A DNA stretch of 64,000 bases from Thalassolituus hydrocarboniclasticus (GCF_025345565.1 NZ_CP054475.1:2324448-2388447), one strand, 5' to 3'; shown: positions 1 through 8,447, counted from the stretch's first letter. Notes: generated by a model not told the origin, from the sequence alone. Made by a program: numbers and translations.

Positions 1-52
1 TGGCCAGAGTCAGCAGCACACTGCACAGTGCTATATGAAGTCCTTTTCTCAT
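1..52 (-). CDS. N-terminal fragment of an exported protein
   Basis: Only the first 17 codons lie in the window; the gene runs off the left edge. The start ATG is at 52 on the minus strand, 6 nt after the stop of the FKBP gene, which suggests co-transcription. The visible peptide has a basic start (MRKG) followed by a hydrophobic run (IALCSVLLTLA), typical of a signal peptide or lipoprotein leader. The Shine-Dalgarno is weak, so translation may be coupled to the upstream gene. The function of the mature protein cannot be judged. Confidence 0.5.
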   Translation of the reverse strand, partial: MRKGLHIALCSVLLTLA

Positions 53-58
53 CAGCTT

Positions 59-538
59 TCAGCTCTCAATTTTTAATAATTCAACATCAAAGATCAGCAA
101 CGAGCCGGCCGGAATGGTTCCGGCGCGCTGATTGCCATAGGCCAGATCGGCCGGAATAAATAAACGTGTTTTTTCACCTTCTACCATCAGCTGCAAACCT
201 TCCGTCCAGCCGCGGATAACCTGATTCAGGCCAAAGGCAATGGGTTCGTTACGCACCACAGAGCTGTCAAACACCGAGCCATCCAGCAAAGTACCATGAT
301 AATGCACTAATACCCGGTCGCGCGGGCCTGGGTGTTTTTCACCCGTTCCCGGCTGTAATACCAGATATTGCAGACCGGATGCGGTTTCTCTCACCCCATC
401 CTGCTTTTTATTTTCCGCCAGAAATTCAGCACCCGCTGCGACATTTTCGACCGCACTTTTACCGCTGCCGACACCGGCACGACGTAATGCATAGAACAAC
501 AGACCTGCAATGATCACTACCAGCAAAATATTCAGCAT
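59..538 (-). CDS. FKBP-type peptidyl-prolyl cis-trans isomerase, membrane-anchored
   Basis: Catalyses cis-trans isomerisation of X-Pro bonds, probably at the periplasmic face of the inner membrane. The 159-residue protein starts with one membrane segment (about residues 3-18), a linker, then an FKBP domain (about 56-157) with the family signatures VLVHYHGTLLDGSVFDSS, the VIRGWTEGLQLM helix and the IPADLAYG loop. I chose ATG 538 over an in-frame start at 571 because GGGAG sits 5 nt before it, and because the longer form would put charged residues ahead of the anchor. It is followed after 6 nt by another exported protein gene, so the two probably form an operon. The family call is firm; the client proteins are unknown. 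Confidence 0.9.
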   Translation of the reverse strand: MLNILLVVIIAGLLFYALRRAGVGSGKSAVENVAAGAEFLAENKKQDGVRETASGLQYLVLQPGTGEKHPGPRDRVLVHYHGTLLDGSVFDSSVVRNEPIAFGLNQVIRGWTEGLQLMVEGEKTRLFIPADLAYGNQRAGTIPAGSLLIFDVELLKIES

Positions 539-639
539 ACGAACTCCCGGAGCAATAAAATAATCGGGCATTCTAGCGACTGGACGGCATCAGTACCATG
601 CCGTTTAATGACCTTCGGCCGAATAACAGGAATATCACT

Positions 640-1437
640 ATGCCAACCGTTCACAGCGCAGCAGAACCGCGTCCACCCATCGTTTTTATTCACGGCATGT
701 GGTGCGGGCCAGAGGTATTTGAGCCCTACCGGCAATTTTTTACTGAGCGCGGTTACCAGTGCTATACCCCGGCATTGCGTCAGCACGATATTCAGGACAA
801 CGAAAGCACAGCGCTTGGTCAACTCAGTCTGCGCGACTATGCCGCCGATCTGGAAGCTTTTATCCGCACGCTGCCACAACGGCCGGTGCTGATTGGTCAC
901 TCTATGGGAGGATTGCTGGCGCAAATGCTGTGTGCACGTCAATCAGCAACGTCTGCGGTGTTAATCTGCCCGGCATCACCGGCCGGCGTACACGCTCTGA
1001 CAGCATCCGTTGTGCGCAGCTTTTTTACGGTGATGACGCGCTGGGGTTTCTGGAAAAAGCCCAACAAACTCTCTCCGGCAGCAGCGCGTTATGCCCTCTT
1101 TAATCGCCTGCCGGATGACGCAGCACAGGATGCTTATCAGCAAATGCGTTATGAAAGCGGTCGCGCCGCCTTCGAAATTGGTTTCTGGTTGCTTGACCGG
1201 AATAAGGCTAGCCGGGTTGATGAGCGCAAAGTGATCCAGCCGTTACTGGTCATCTCCGGCGCCGACGACCACATCACCCCTGCGGCCATCAATAAAAAAG
1301 TCGCTGCGCGCTATGCCAACGCCAAATATCGCTGCTACCCGAATCATGCTCATTGGCTGATTGCCGAGCCCGGCTGGCAAAGCATTGCCGGAGATATCGC
1401 GGACTGGCTTGAGCAGCAGCACGGGCAGAACGCATAA
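640..1437 (+). CDS. alpha/beta hydrolase
   Basis: A 265-residue alpha/beta-hydrolase-fold protein. Near the start it has the oxyanion motif VFIHGMWCG, then the nucleophile elbow GHSMGG, a late acid in SGADDHITP and the catalytic histidine in NHAHW. It has no signal peptide, so it is probably cytoplasmic. An earlier in-frame ATG (598) has no ribosome site, whereas AGGA lies 9 nt before 640. It is divergent from the FKBP gene, about 100 nt away, and is closed by a strong terminator. The substrate cannot be told from sequence; esterase, lipase-like and haloperoxidase-like relatives all share this layout. Confidence 0.85.
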   Translation: MPTVHSAAEPRPPIVFIHGMWCGPEVFEPYRQFFTERGYQCYTPALRQHDIQDNESTALGQLSLRDYAADLEAFIRTLPQRPVLIGHSMGGLLAQMLCARQSATSAVLICPASPAGVHALTASVVRSFFTVMTRWGFWKKPNKLSPAAARYALFNRLPDDAAQDAYQQMRYESGRAAFEIGFWLLDRNKASRVDERKVIQPLLVISGADDHITPAAINKKVAARYANAKYRCYPNHAHWLIAEPGWQSIAGDIADWLEQQHGQNA

Positions 1438-1466
1438 AAAAACGCCGCAGATGCGGCGTTTTTTAT
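1438..1466. terminator. Rho-independent terminator, bidirectional
   Basis: A perfect 9-bp stem (AACGCCGCA / TGCGGCGTT, 1441-1460) with a 2-nt turn is flanked by an A-run on the left and a T-run on the right. It can end both the hydrolase gene (+) and the DUF599 gene (-), which converge here. Confidence 0.9.
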
Positions 1467-1490
1467 TGTCGGTGTTATTAGCTGAGCCAT

Positions 1491-2231
1491 TCAGTAACGC
1501 GACAGTTCTTTATCGTCTTTAAATAACTTATCGCCGACATTCTCAACCTTTTTCAGCGCTTCCAGCGAGTTTGACAAAAACTCCCGCTCATACAGCACCA
1601 CCACCACCAGTGCTGCTGCGGCAATAAACGCCCAGGGATGGATAAACCAGGTCAGAATGGCGAGTGAAAAATAAAAGGAGCGCAACCCGTAGTTATAACT
1701 GCGGCTGGCCTGATCAATGATTTTAGCGCCGTAAATCGCAAAGCTGCGGCGCTCGGCCGCGGTTACCGAATCATCGCCCGGTAACGGGGCTGCGCCCACC
1801 AGCACGGAGGCAAAGCCAAACTGACGCATCGACCAGGTAAAGGTGAAGAAGGCGTAAATAAACACACCGATTAAAGTCAGGATTTTCAGTTCCAGCGCCA
1901 GTAAGGTATCGACTACCGCAAACGACACTCCGGACAACATGCCCTCAACTTTATCAACGGCAGTCAGCGCAGTCAGCAAACCCGCAAGAATCAGCACACA
2001 GGAAGAGGCGAAGAAATTAACGTTACGCTCAAGATTAGCCAGCAGCGCGGCATCCCCCACCCGCACTTCGCGCTGCAGCAGGCGCCGCATCCAGTTAATA
2101 CGGTGCACGTGCAACACAGACGACAGTGAGGCCGACGTTTTCGCTTTGTACTTGGCAAACTGGGTATAGGCTACCCAACAACCGATAAACCAGGCCAGGC
2201 TGAGCCAGTTAATTAAACCAATTTCCGACAT
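1491..2231 (-). CDS. DUF599 family membrane protein
   Basis: A 246-residue integral membrane protein with about four hydrophobic segments: near the N-terminus (LINWLSLAWFIGCWVAY), the middle (FFASSCVLILAGLLTAL), LKILTLIGVFIYAFFTF, and the C-terminal AILTWFIHPWAFIAAAALVVVVLY. The pattern HVHRINWMRRLLQRE, an invariant-looking D in VGDAALLANLERNVNFFAS, and the internal TWSMRQF are typical of DUF599. ATG 2231 is preceded by GGAG at 9 nt; a longer ORF from 2276 adds an unlikely leader. It is convergent with the upstream hydrolase gene. No biochemical function is known to me for this family. Confidence 0.8.
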   Translation of the reverse strand: MSEIGLINWLSLAWFIGCWVAYTQFAKYKAKTSASLSSVLHVHRINWMRRLLQREVRVGDAALLANLERNVNFFASSCVLILAGLLTALTAVDKVEGMLSGVSFAVVDTLLALELKILTLIGVFIYAFFTFTWSMRQFGFASVLVGAAPLPGDDSVTAAERRSFAIYGAKIIDQASRSYNYGLRSFYFSLAILTWFIHPWAFIAAAALVVVVLYEREFLSNSLEALKKVENVGDKLFKDDKELSRY

Positions 2232-2446
2232 GCAGCCGCGCTCCAGATAAACAACAGAACCAAGATGCGTCAGCATAACCGGATTAAGGCCCGGTATGAA
2301 TACACCCGTACCGCAAGCCTGACTAAGTAGTTTTACCAGTCATCCAGCCCCACTGGCAGGAAAGTTCTGTGATTATAAAGATAACGATTGAACTGCGGCC
2401 GCTTTCTGCAATCATAGCGCTGCGGCAGCAACTGTCGTCTGAAGAT

Positions 2447-2476
2447 CTGAGCAGGAAAGACCTGAACAGGAAAGGC
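2447..2476 (+). repeat. 15-bp tandem repeat, two copies
   Basis: CTGAGCAGGAAAGAC (2447-2461) is followed directly by CTGAACAGGAAAGGC (2462-2476), with two differences. It lies in the leader of the small gene at 2520. The rest of 2232-2519 holds no gene that I can support. Confidence 0.6.
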
Positions 2477-2519
2477 CTGCGCAGTAATGATCAGAGCGAT
2501 CACAATAACGGAGAGCAAT

Positions 2520-2723
2520 ATGAGCAAGAAAAGCAATGCACTGGCTGGCCAGCCGGTACGGCGTAACCTGCATGCCTGTGCCGCCATTATGCGCAAAGGT
2601 GGCGTACACGAAACCACGACCAAGGCCAAACGTAATCAGGCCAAACGGCAACTGAACAAGGCAATGCGTGAGGGGGGCAACAGCTCCCCTTTTTATTGCC
2701 TGTTATTTGGCATCATTGCCTGA
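2520..2723 (+). CDS. small basic protein whose ORF contains an intrinsic terminator
   Basis: A 67-codon gene with a good Shine-Dalgarno (GGAG, 7 nt before ATG 2520). The first 50 residues are very basic, with MRKGGVHE around residues 24-31 and a lysine/arginine-rich helix after it. The last part turns hydrophobic (FYCLLFGIIA). I do not recognise the family. At codons 51-58 the message forms a perfect hairpin with a U-run, before any in-frame stop, so transcripts ending there would carry no stop codon. This is the layout known for arfA genes of several proteobacteria, where non-stop mRNA makes the ribosome-rescue factor dependent on tmRNA failure. The peptide lacks the KGKGSY core of classical ArfA, so a link to rescue is inference only. 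Confidence 0.6.
   Translation: MSKKSNALAGQPVRRNLHACAAIMRKGGVHETTTKAKRNQAKRQLNKAMREGGNSSPFYCLLFGIIA
2671..2696 (+). terminator. Rho-independent terminator inside the small ORF
   Basis: AGGGGGGC (2671-2678), loop AACA, GCTCCCCT (2683-2690) pair over 8 bp (one G-T), followed by TTTTAT. It lies inside the reading frame of the 2520-2723 gene, 33 nt before its stop codon. Confidence 0.85.
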
Positions 2724-2785
2724 ACGGCTTACCTCCCTACCCGATCCTATCCCCGAACGGCTTACCCTTCTACCCGAACGGCTTA
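2722..2785. repeat. three copies of GAACGGCTTA
   Basis: Copies at 2722-2731, 2755-2764 and 2776-2785 lie within pyrimidine-rich DNA (CCCTACC-like) between the small gene and the 3' end of the arsenic operon. No stem with a U-run was seen. The function is unknown. Confidence 0.5.
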
Positions 2786-2804
2786 TCGCTCCGCTCTGAC
2801 CTTT

Positions 2805-3344
2805 TCACCGCTCCGTTCTCTGCTTTAACCACTCAACCAAGCGCTGAATTTTAATATCCGACAACTGGCGGTAATCAAAATACGGGCACAACACCAGCCC
2901 TGACGCTTTATGCAGGGCGAAGTCGTTATCCAGCCAGATCAGCTCGCTACTTAAGCCCAGAGTCTGGGCATAGCCTTTAGCCAGTAATAAACGGATTTTT
3001 GTCGTATCCCGATTCAGCTCCGGCGGCGAAAATAACAACGCCTGGCCACTGCCCGCCTGCAATAACTGCTGATCGCGCAGATCCTGCCAGCGTGTAAAAC
3101 CAGACACTTCCTGATTGTTATCTCCGTTAATACCGGCCTGCTGCAGGGCAAAGATCAGCTTGGCGTACACATTAAAAATCTTGCGCCAATGATTGCCGGT
3201 TTCACTGGCGATACGGGCAATATCTCCGCGCTGCAGGGGCTGCATGGCCTGCAATTGCTGGTATTCCGCCAGCGGCGGACGGTTGGCGATAAATATCTGA
3301 ATACCGGCGTCAGCGTCACCGAGGCCAATTCTCTGATTACTCAT
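2805..3344 (-). CDS. conserved-looking protein of unknown function, last gene of the ars operon
   Basis: A 179-residue soluble protein with no signal peptide. Its start overlaps the arsH stop by 4 nt (ATGA), so it should be translated with the operon. Visible traits: an N-terminal segment with IFIANRPPL, a helical middle ([20 protein letters not shown]), a [26 protein letters not shown] stretch, and a C-terminal [25 protein letters not shown]. The mention of DUF6942 as a possible family is a weak recollection. Position suggests an arsenic or oxidative-stress role, but co-transcription is the only evidence; it could simply be a passenger gene. No recognisable catalytic motif. Confidence 0.7.
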   Translation of the reverse strand: MSNQRIGLGDADAGIQIFIANRPPLAEYQQLQAMQPLQRGDIARIASETGNHWRKIFNVYAKLIFALQQAGINGDNNQEVSGFTRWQDLRDQQLLQAGSGQALLFSPPELNRDTTKIRLLLAKGYAQTLGLSSELIWLDNDFALHKASGLVLCPYFDYRQLSDIKIQRLVEWLKQRTER

Positions 3345-4051
3345 ATTGAACGCTGATTAACCCGCTTCATTAATTCTTCCGCGCTTTCTTTGCGCTCGGA
3401 ATAACGGTCCAGCAGGTAATCATTGCGGTCGCGGGTTAGCAGCGTAAATTTCAGCAGCTCTTCCAGTACATCGACAATACGGTCGTAATACGGCGATGGC
3501 TTCATACGGTCATTATCATCAAATTCGGCCCAGGCTTTGGCCACCGATGATTGATTCGGGATAGTCAGCATCCGCATCCAACGGCCTAACACGCGCAGCT
3601 GATTCACCGCATTAAACGACTGCGAACCACCACACACCTGCATAACCGCCAGCGTTTTACCCTGCGTAGGCCGCACCGCGCCCATATTCAGCGGAATCCA
3701 GTCAATCTGTGCTTTCATAATGCCGGTCATAGCACCGTGGCGTTCCGGCGAGCACCACACCATGCCTTCACTCCAGTTCACCAGCTCGCGTAATTCCTGC
3801 ACTTTCGGGTGGCTGTCGTCACTGTCGTCCGGCAGCGGTAAACCGCTGGGATTAAATACCCGGGTTTCGGCCCCCATGGCCTCTAATAAGCGCACACTTT
3901 CTTCCACCACCAGCCGGCTGAACGAGCGACTGCGCAGTGAGCCGTAGAGCAGCAGAATCCGCGGCTTATGACTCGCTGGCTGACGGGAAAATAATTCGTC
4001 AGCGGCCGGTACTTTAAATAACTCCGGTATCAGGTTCGGTAAATCGCTCAT
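3341..4051 (-). CDS. arsH: ArsH NADPH-dependent FMN reductase / organoarsenical oxidase
   Basis: A 236-residue flavodoxin-like protein. ArsH proteins use NADPH and FMN; characterised members oxidise trivalent methylated arsenicals and reduce quinones or metals. The FMN phosphate loop is [10 protein letters not shown] near residue 37, and [18 protein letters not shown] and [16 protein letters not shown] are standard ArsH segments. It overlaps acr3 upstream and the unknown gene downstream by 4 nt each, so it is tightly coupled. Length matches the family. Its presence suggests that the host meets organic arsenicals as well as arsenate and arsenite. Confidence 0.95.
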   Translation of the reverse strand: MSDLPNLIPELFKVPAADELFSRQPASHKPRILLLYGSLRSRSFSRLVVEESVRLLEAMGAETRVFNPSGLPLPDDSDDSHPKVQELRELVNWSEGMVWCSPERHGAMTGIMKAQIDWIPLNMGAVRPTQGKTLAVMQVCGGSQSFNAVNQLRVLGRWMRMLTIPNQSSVAKAWAEFDDNDRMKPSPYYDRIVDVLEELLKFTLLTRDRNDYLLDRYSERKESAEELMKRVNQRSI

Positions 4052-5091
4052 AGTTTATCCTCATTCAGCTGGACTGCCGGAAACCAGTGACGGGTTTTAT
4101 TGGCAAAGGCCACCAGCGATAACATCACCGGGACTTCCACCAGCACCCCCACCACCGTCGCCAGCGCTGCACCGGAATGCAGACCAAACAGCGAGATGGC
4201 CACCGCAACCGCCAGCTCAAAGAAATTACTGGTGCCGATCATGCACGCAGGCGCGGCAATGTTATGCGCCAGACGCATTCTGCGGGCAATAAAATAGGCA
4301 ATAAAAAAGATGCCGTAAGTCTGTAGCATCAACGGAATGGCAATCAGCAGAATGTCAAAAGGCTTAGCGACAATGGTCTGCGCCTGCAGGGCAAACAGAA
4401 TCACCACGGTACTGATCAGACCAAGAACAGAAAAGGGTTTGATCGCCGCCATAAAGTGCGCCAGACGCTCGCTATGACGATCAGCCGATAACCACTTGCG
4501 GGTCAGTACCCCGGCCACCAATGGCAGCACCACATACAACAGCACCGAGATCAGCAGGGTCTGCCACGGCACCTGAATATCGGATACGCCGAGCAGGAAA
4601 GCAGCAATAGGGGCAAAGGCAAAAATCATAATCAGATCGTTAACCGACACCTGCACCAGAGTGTAATTGGCATCGCCTTTGGTTAACTGACTCCAGACAA
4701 ACACCATCGCCGTACAGGGTGCAACACCCAGTAAAATCATCCCGGCAATGTATTCACTGGCGGTCTGGGCATCGACCAGCCCGGCGAAAAAGACTTTAAA
4801 AAATAACCAGCCCAGCAAGGCCATGCTGAACGGTTTAATCAGCCAGTTAATCACCAGCGTCAGCAGCAGTCCCTGTGGCTTTTTACCGACATTTTTAATG
4901 GCCGAAAAATCAATCTGGATCATCATCGGATAAATCATCAGCCAGATTAATACCGCCACCACCAGATTTACCCGCGCCACTTCCAGCGCCGCAATACTGG
5001 CAAACAGATCAGGCAATAACAGCCCAAGTACCACACCCAATACCATGCCGGCGCCTACCCACAGGGTTAAAAAACGTTCAAAAATACCCAT
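4048..5091 (-). CDS. acr3: ACR3-family arsenite efflux permease
   Basis: A 347-residue transporter with ten hydrophobic segments, of the bile/arsenite/riboflavin transporter superfamily. It exports As(III) at the inner membrane. Diagnostic stretches are [18 protein letters not shown], the [13 protein letters not shown] loop with the conserved cysteine of ACR3 proteins, and [19 protein letters not shown]. It begins 3 nt after arsC and overlaps arsH by 4 nt. It belongs to the ACR3 type rather than the 12-TM ArsB type. The call is firm. Confidence 0.95.
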   Translation of the reverse strand: MGIFERFLTLWVGAGMVLGVVLGLLLPDLFASIAALEVARVNLVVAVLIWLMIYPMMIQIDFSAIKNVGKKPQGLLLTLVINWLIKPFSMALLGWLFFKVFFAGLVDAQTASEYIAGMILLGVAPCTAMVFVWSQLTKGDANYTLVQVSVNDLIMIFAFAPIAAFLLGVSDIQVPWQTLLISVLLYVVLPLVAGVLTRKWLSADRHSERLAHFMAAIKPFSVLGLISTVVILFALQAQTIVAKPFDILLIAIPLMLQTYGIFFIAYFIARRMRLAHNIAAPACMIGTSNFFELAVAVAISLFGLHSGAALATVVGVLVEVPVMLSLVAFANKTRHWFPAVQLNEDKL

Positions 5092-5094
5092 AAT

Positions 5095-5559
5095 TCAGAC
5101 TCCGCTCTGCTGCTGAAATACATGCTGAATATCGGCCGCTGTTTTATCCGACCAGTCGATGGCGCTGAGCGCACGGATACGCTCACGCAAAGTAGTCGCC
5201 ACCTGATTAAACGCCGCGCTTTGTTCGGCCTCCGGTAATTTTGACGGGTCGGGTAATCCCCAGTGCACTTTGATGCTGTTGCCCATCCACATTGGGCAGG
5301 CCTCTCCGGCGGCACTGTCGCAGACGGTAATCACCACATCCGGGGCGAAATCTGCAAATTCATCCCAGCTCTGGCTGCGCAGATCATCGCTGCGGATTCC
5401 CTGCTGCTGCAGAAAATTCAGCGTACCCGGATACACCACACCCGCTGGCTGACTGCCAGCGCTGCGCACCTCAAAAACACCATTGCTTTCAGCACGACAA
5501 ATGGCTTCCGCCAGAATGCTGCGGCAGCGGTTATGGGTACAAACAAATAACAGTTTCAT
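5095..5559 (-). CDS. arsC: arsenate reductase, low-molecular-weight phosphatase type
   Basis: Reduces arsenate to arsenite for export by Acr3. The 154-residue protein has the phosphatase loop CTHNRCR (Cys8 to Arg14), the SAGSQPAG segment, a second cysteine region VITVCDSAAGEACPMW (the redox relay of thioredoxin-coupled enzymes) and the WGLPDP acid loop. These identify the LMW-PTPase-like class rather than the glutaredoxin-dependent ArsC. It is second in the operon, 18 nt after arsR. The reductant (thioredoxin or mycothiol/glutaredoxin) is not directly shown; thioredoxin is most likely. Confidence 0.95.
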   Translation of the reverse strand: MKLLFVCTHNRCRSILAEAICRAESNGVFEVRSAGSQPAGVVYPGTLNFLQQQGIRSDDLRSQSWDEFADFAPDVVITVCDSAAGEACPMWMGNSIKVHWGLPDPSKLPEAEQSAAFNQVATTLRERIRALSAIDWSDKTAADIQHVFQQQSGV

Positions 5560-5577
5560 AAAAATATCCGGACAGGC

Positions 5578-5916
5578 TCAGCAGCAGGAAGACGAATTTG
5601 CCCCAGTCAGCGCGCTGCAGCGTTTGACGTAAGGGGCAATAAAATCATGATTAGCCGCCAGCGTGGTTTCGAGCACCTGCACAGCCCATTCAGGCAGTTG
5701 CGGATGCAGACGGTAATACACCCACTGGCCGCGTTTTTCGCTGCTGAGTAATTGCGCCGTGCGTAATTGCGCCAGATGGCGGGAAATTTTCGGCTGGCTT
5801 TCTTCCAGCGCCGCCATTAAATCGCACACACACAACTCGCCGTGCTGTTGCAGCAACAGCACCATCACCAGCCGGGTTTCATCATTCAGACACTTGAACA
5901 GGGTTAACGGGCTCAC
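5578..5916 (-). CDS. arsR: ArsR/SmtB-family arsenic-responsive repressor
   Basis: A winged-helix repressor that leaves DNA when As(III) binds. It has TLFKCLNDETRL, the metal-site helix ELCVCDL (the classic ELCVCDL As(III) motif), the recognition helix SQPKISRHLAQLR and a wing EKRGQWVYYRL. The C-terminus ends in a cysteine pair. I place the start at GTG 5916 (112 residues), because the upstream in-frame ATG at 5949 overlaps the -10 of the operon promoter and would lie upstream of the expected transcript start. The Shine-Dalgarno before GTG is weak (GGTAAG). It heads the operon arsR-arsC-acr3-arsH-unknown and is probably autoregulated. Confidence 0.93.
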   Translation of the reverse strand: MSPLTLFKCLNDETRLVMVLLLQQHGELCVCDLMAALEESQPKISRHLAQLRTAQLLSSEKRGQWVYYRLHPQLPEWAVQVLETTLAANHDFIAPYVKRCSALTGANSSSCC

Positions 5917-5944
5917 GGCACTTACCAGCAGAAATATCTGGAAA

Positions 5945-5973
5945 ATCATATATATGTTTTTTCATATATACAA
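5945..5973 (-). promoter_or_regulatory. ars operon promoter with embedded ArsR operator
   Basis: On the minus strand, TTGTAT (5968-5973) is followed after exactly 17 nt by TATGAT (5945-5950). Within the spacer lies a perfect inverted repeat TATATATG-N6-CATATATA (5949-5970), so a bound repressor would cover the RNA polymerase site. Expected transcription start is near 5938. Confidence 0.8.
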
Positions 5974-6143
5974 TCACCAAACGCCCCCTGACCCGGATGC
6001 CACCTTCAGCGGTCTTCCCAGCCCTTACATTCCCCCGCTTTTAGAGGTAACTTGCCTGCTTCTGATAATAAAAAGCGTTGCCGTTAGCAGGGTTTGTCGC
6101 CCCTAACGCAGCAGCCTGAAAGAAAATAACAAGGAGCCCAGCT

Positions 6144-7424
6144 ATGACAGCCACCAGCCCTGATACGGCCACACCTCATTTCGATTTGATTGTGTTTGGC
6201 GCCACCAGTTTTGTCGGCCAGATTCTGACCCGCTATCTGGCGGAAACCTACGGCCTTAATGGCGAACTGAAATGGGCCATTGCCGGCCGTTCAGAAAGCA
6301 AACTGCAGTCGGTGCGCGGCAGCCTGGTGCCGGTACTGGGAGACGAGGCCAAACACCTGCCGATTCTGCTGGCCGATGCTGCGCGCGATGAGCAGGTACG
6401 CGCCCTGTGCGAACAGACCAATGTCATTGTCTCCACCGTTGGTCCTTACGCCCTGTATGGCGAACCGCTGGTCAAAGCCTGCGCTGAAAGCGGCACCGAC
6501 TACTGCGATTTAACCGGCGAGCCACAGTGGATCAAACGCATGCTGGAAAAATACGAAGCCAGCGCCAAGGCCTCCGGTGCACGCATTGTGCATTGCTGCG
6601 GCTTCGACTCAGTGCCTTCCGATATGGGCGTTTATTTTTTGCAGGCCGAAGCGCAAAAGGCCTGGAATGGAAAAACTGCCAGCCGCATTAAAATGCGCGT
6701 AAAAGCCGCCAAAGGCGGTATGTCCGGTGGTACCGTGGCCAGTATTATCCAGCTCACTAAAGAAGTAATGGCCGATCCGGCACTGCGTAAGGAGCTGGCT
6801 AACCCCTATTCCCTTTGTCCGCCGGAGCACGGTTTCCGCGCCCGTCAGATCAACCAGAAAGGTGTTGAAAAGGACACCGACCTGCTCAGCTGGTCTGTGC
6901 CTTTTATTATGGCCGCCATTAACACCCGCGTGGTGCACCGCTCCAACGCCCTGCGCAACAAACTCTATGGCGACAATTTTATGTACGACGAAGCCATGCT
7001 TACCGGCGGCGGCGCCAAGGGTTACGCACTGGCGGCAGCACTGGTTGGTGGTATGGGCACCTTTATGATCGGTGCGGCGTTAAAGCCCAGCCGCTGGTTG
7101 CTGGAAAAATACGTACTGCCCAAGCCCGGTGAAGGCCCGACGCCAAAACAGCAGCAGGAAGGCTATTTTGATATCCGCTTTATCGGCCGCAGCGACGATG
7201 GACAGACCATCATCACCCGCGTAAAAGGCAAAGGTGACCCGGGTTATGGCTCCACCGCCAAAGTGCTGGGTCAGGCGGCCAGCGGGCTGGCGCTTGATTT
7301 TTACCGCGACGGCAAAAAATGCGATCGCGAAGGCGGCTTCTGGACTCCGGCCTCCATGTTTGACGAACGTTTTATCCAGCGCCTGCAGGATAAAGCCGAT
7401 CTGAGCTTCGAAGTTCTGGCCTGA
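6144..7424 (+). CDS. saccharopine dehydrogenase family / trans-acting enoyl reductase-like protein
   Basis: A 426-residue protein with an N-terminal Rossmann fold (LIVFGATSFVGQILTRYLAE, residues about 15-34) and a second signature TVGPYALYGEPLVKACAESGTDYCDLTGE, which is typical of the saccharopine-dehydrogenase-like family. Members include trans-acting enoyl reductases of lipid synthesis and many uncharacterised oxidoreductases. A hydrophobic alanine/glycine-rich stretch in the C-terminal half (YALAAALVGGMGTFMIGAAL) suggests membrane association. The start has AAGGAG 9 nt upstream. Lysine biosynthesis via saccharopine is unlikely in this bacterium, so lipid or quinone chemistry is a better guess. 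Confidence 0.85.
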   Translation: MTATSPDTATPHFDLIVFGATSFVGQILTRYLAETYGLNGELKWAIAGRSESKLQSVRGSLVPVLGDEAKHLPILLADAARDEQVRALCEQTNVIVSTVGPYALYGEPLVKACAESGTDYCDLTGEPQWIKRMLEKYEASAKASGARIVHCCGFDSVPSDMGVYFLQAEAQKAWNGKTASRIKMRVKAAKGGMSGGTVASIIQLTKEVMADPALRKELANPYSLCPPEHGFRARQINQKGVEKDTDLLSWSVPFIMAAINTRVVHRSNALRNKLYGDNFMYDEAMLTGGGAKGYALAAALVGGMGTFMIGAALKPSRWLLEKYVLPKPGEGPTPKQQQEGYFDIRFIGRSDDGQTIITRVKGKGDPGYGSTAKVLGQAASGLALDFYRDGKKCDREGGFWTPASMFDERFIQRLQDKADLSFEVLA

Positions 7425-7521
7425 AAATCCAGCAGCATCAACCGCTTAGCATCCTGCTGAGCGGCAGATGCTGCAGCCCCCACCGATTCCATCTGCCCCT
7501 TATCTGGGGTATAACACGGCG

Positions 7522-8382
7522 ATGAAAATACCAAAACGATTACAACCCCTGGTGGATGATGGCCTGATCGACGAAGTCATCCGCCCGCTGATGAGTGGCA
7601 AGGAAGCTTCTGTTTACGTAGTACGCTGTGGCGACGAAATCCGCTGCGCCAAAGTGTATAAAGAAGCCGATAAACGCAGTTTTAAGCAGGCTGTGCAATA
7701 TCAGGAGGGCCGTAAAGTCCGTAATTCAAGGCGTCAGCGCGCCATGGAAAAAGGCTCAAAATTCGGCCGTAAGCAGCAGGAAGATGCCTGGCACAATGCC
7801 GAAGTTGAAGCGCTGTATCGTCTGGCCCGTGCCGGCGTACGGGTTCCTGCACCTTATGGCTGTTTTGATGGCGTACTGTTAATGGAACTGGTCACGGATG
7901 AGGCCGGTAACGTAGCACCACGCCTGAACGACGTCGCCATGAGCGAAGAGCAGGCGCTGGAAGATCATTACGAAGTCATGCATTACGTTAAATTAATGCT
8001 GGTCGAAGGTCTGGTACACGGTGATTTATCCGAATTTAACGTTCTGGTCGACGATTATGGTCCGGTGATTATCGACCTGCCGCAGGCCGTGGATGCCGCC
8101 GCCAATAACCATGCCCGCAGCATGCTGCAGCGCGACGTCGACAATATGACCAATTACTACGCACAGTATGCGCCGCAATTAAGCGCTACACGTTATGCTC
8201 AGGAAATGTGGGCATTATACGAAGAAGGCGAATTACTGCCCGACACCGAACTCAGCGGCGAATTTGCCGACAGCGAAGAAAGTGCCGACGTGGCTACCGT
8301 ACTGGATGAAATCAAAGCCGTACTGGCCGAAGAAGAAGCACGCCGCGCACGCCTGAAAGAAGCCGAAGAAGGTGACGACTGA
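7522..8382 (+). CDS. RIO1-type serine/threonine protein kinase
   Basis: An atypical protein kinase of 286 residues. It has a glycine-poor nucleotide loop GKEASVY (26-32), catalytic lysine in RCAKVYK (44), the catalytic loop HGDLSEFN (166-173, Asp168) and the metal-binding IIDLPQ (183-188), as in RIO kinases. The C-terminus is an acidic, glutamate-rich helix. ATG 7522 was chosen because the protein family starts there and the longer frame (7468) adds a proline-rich leader. TATAAC at 7510-7515 ends 6 nt before the ATG, so a leaderless or very short-leader transcript is possible. Targets in bacteria are largely unknown. The gene stands alone and ends at a strong terminator. Confidence 0.9.
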   Translation: MKIPKRLQPLVDDGLIDEVIRPLMSGKEASVYVVRCGDEIRCAKVYKEADKRSFKQAVQYQEGRKVRNSRRQRAMEKGSKFGRKQQEDAWHNAEVEALYRLARAGVRVPAPYGCFDGVLLMELVTDEAGNVAPRLNDVAMSEEQALEDHYEVMHYVKLMLVEGLVHGDLSEFNVLVDDYGPVIIDLPQAVDAAANNHARSMLQRDVDNMTNYYAQYAPQLSATRYAQEMWALYEEGELLPDTELSGEFADSEESADVATVLDEIKAVLAEEEARRARLKEAEEGDD

Positions 8383-8418
8383 TAAACAGCGTTATTTTTT
8401 AAAAATATTCAGGCACAA

Positions 8419-8447
8419 AAAAAGCGAACCTAAGGTTCGCTTTTTTT
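8419..8447. terminator. Rho-independent terminator, bidirectional
   Basis: GCGAACC / GGTTCGC (8424-8440) with a TAA loop, flanked by A7 and T7. It serves the RIO kinase gene (+) and the cold-shock gene (-). Confidence 0.92.

Noticed and set aside
598-640. Upstream in-frame start for the hydrolase at 640
   Set aside because: No ribosome site; AGGA is correctly placed for 640.
2369-2566. Open frame across the leader of the small gene
   Set aside because: No ribosome site, low-complexity start, overlaps the SD-supported gene at 2520.
5917-5949. Longer ArsR from ATG 5949
   Set aside because: That ATG lies within the -10 and operator of the ars promoter.
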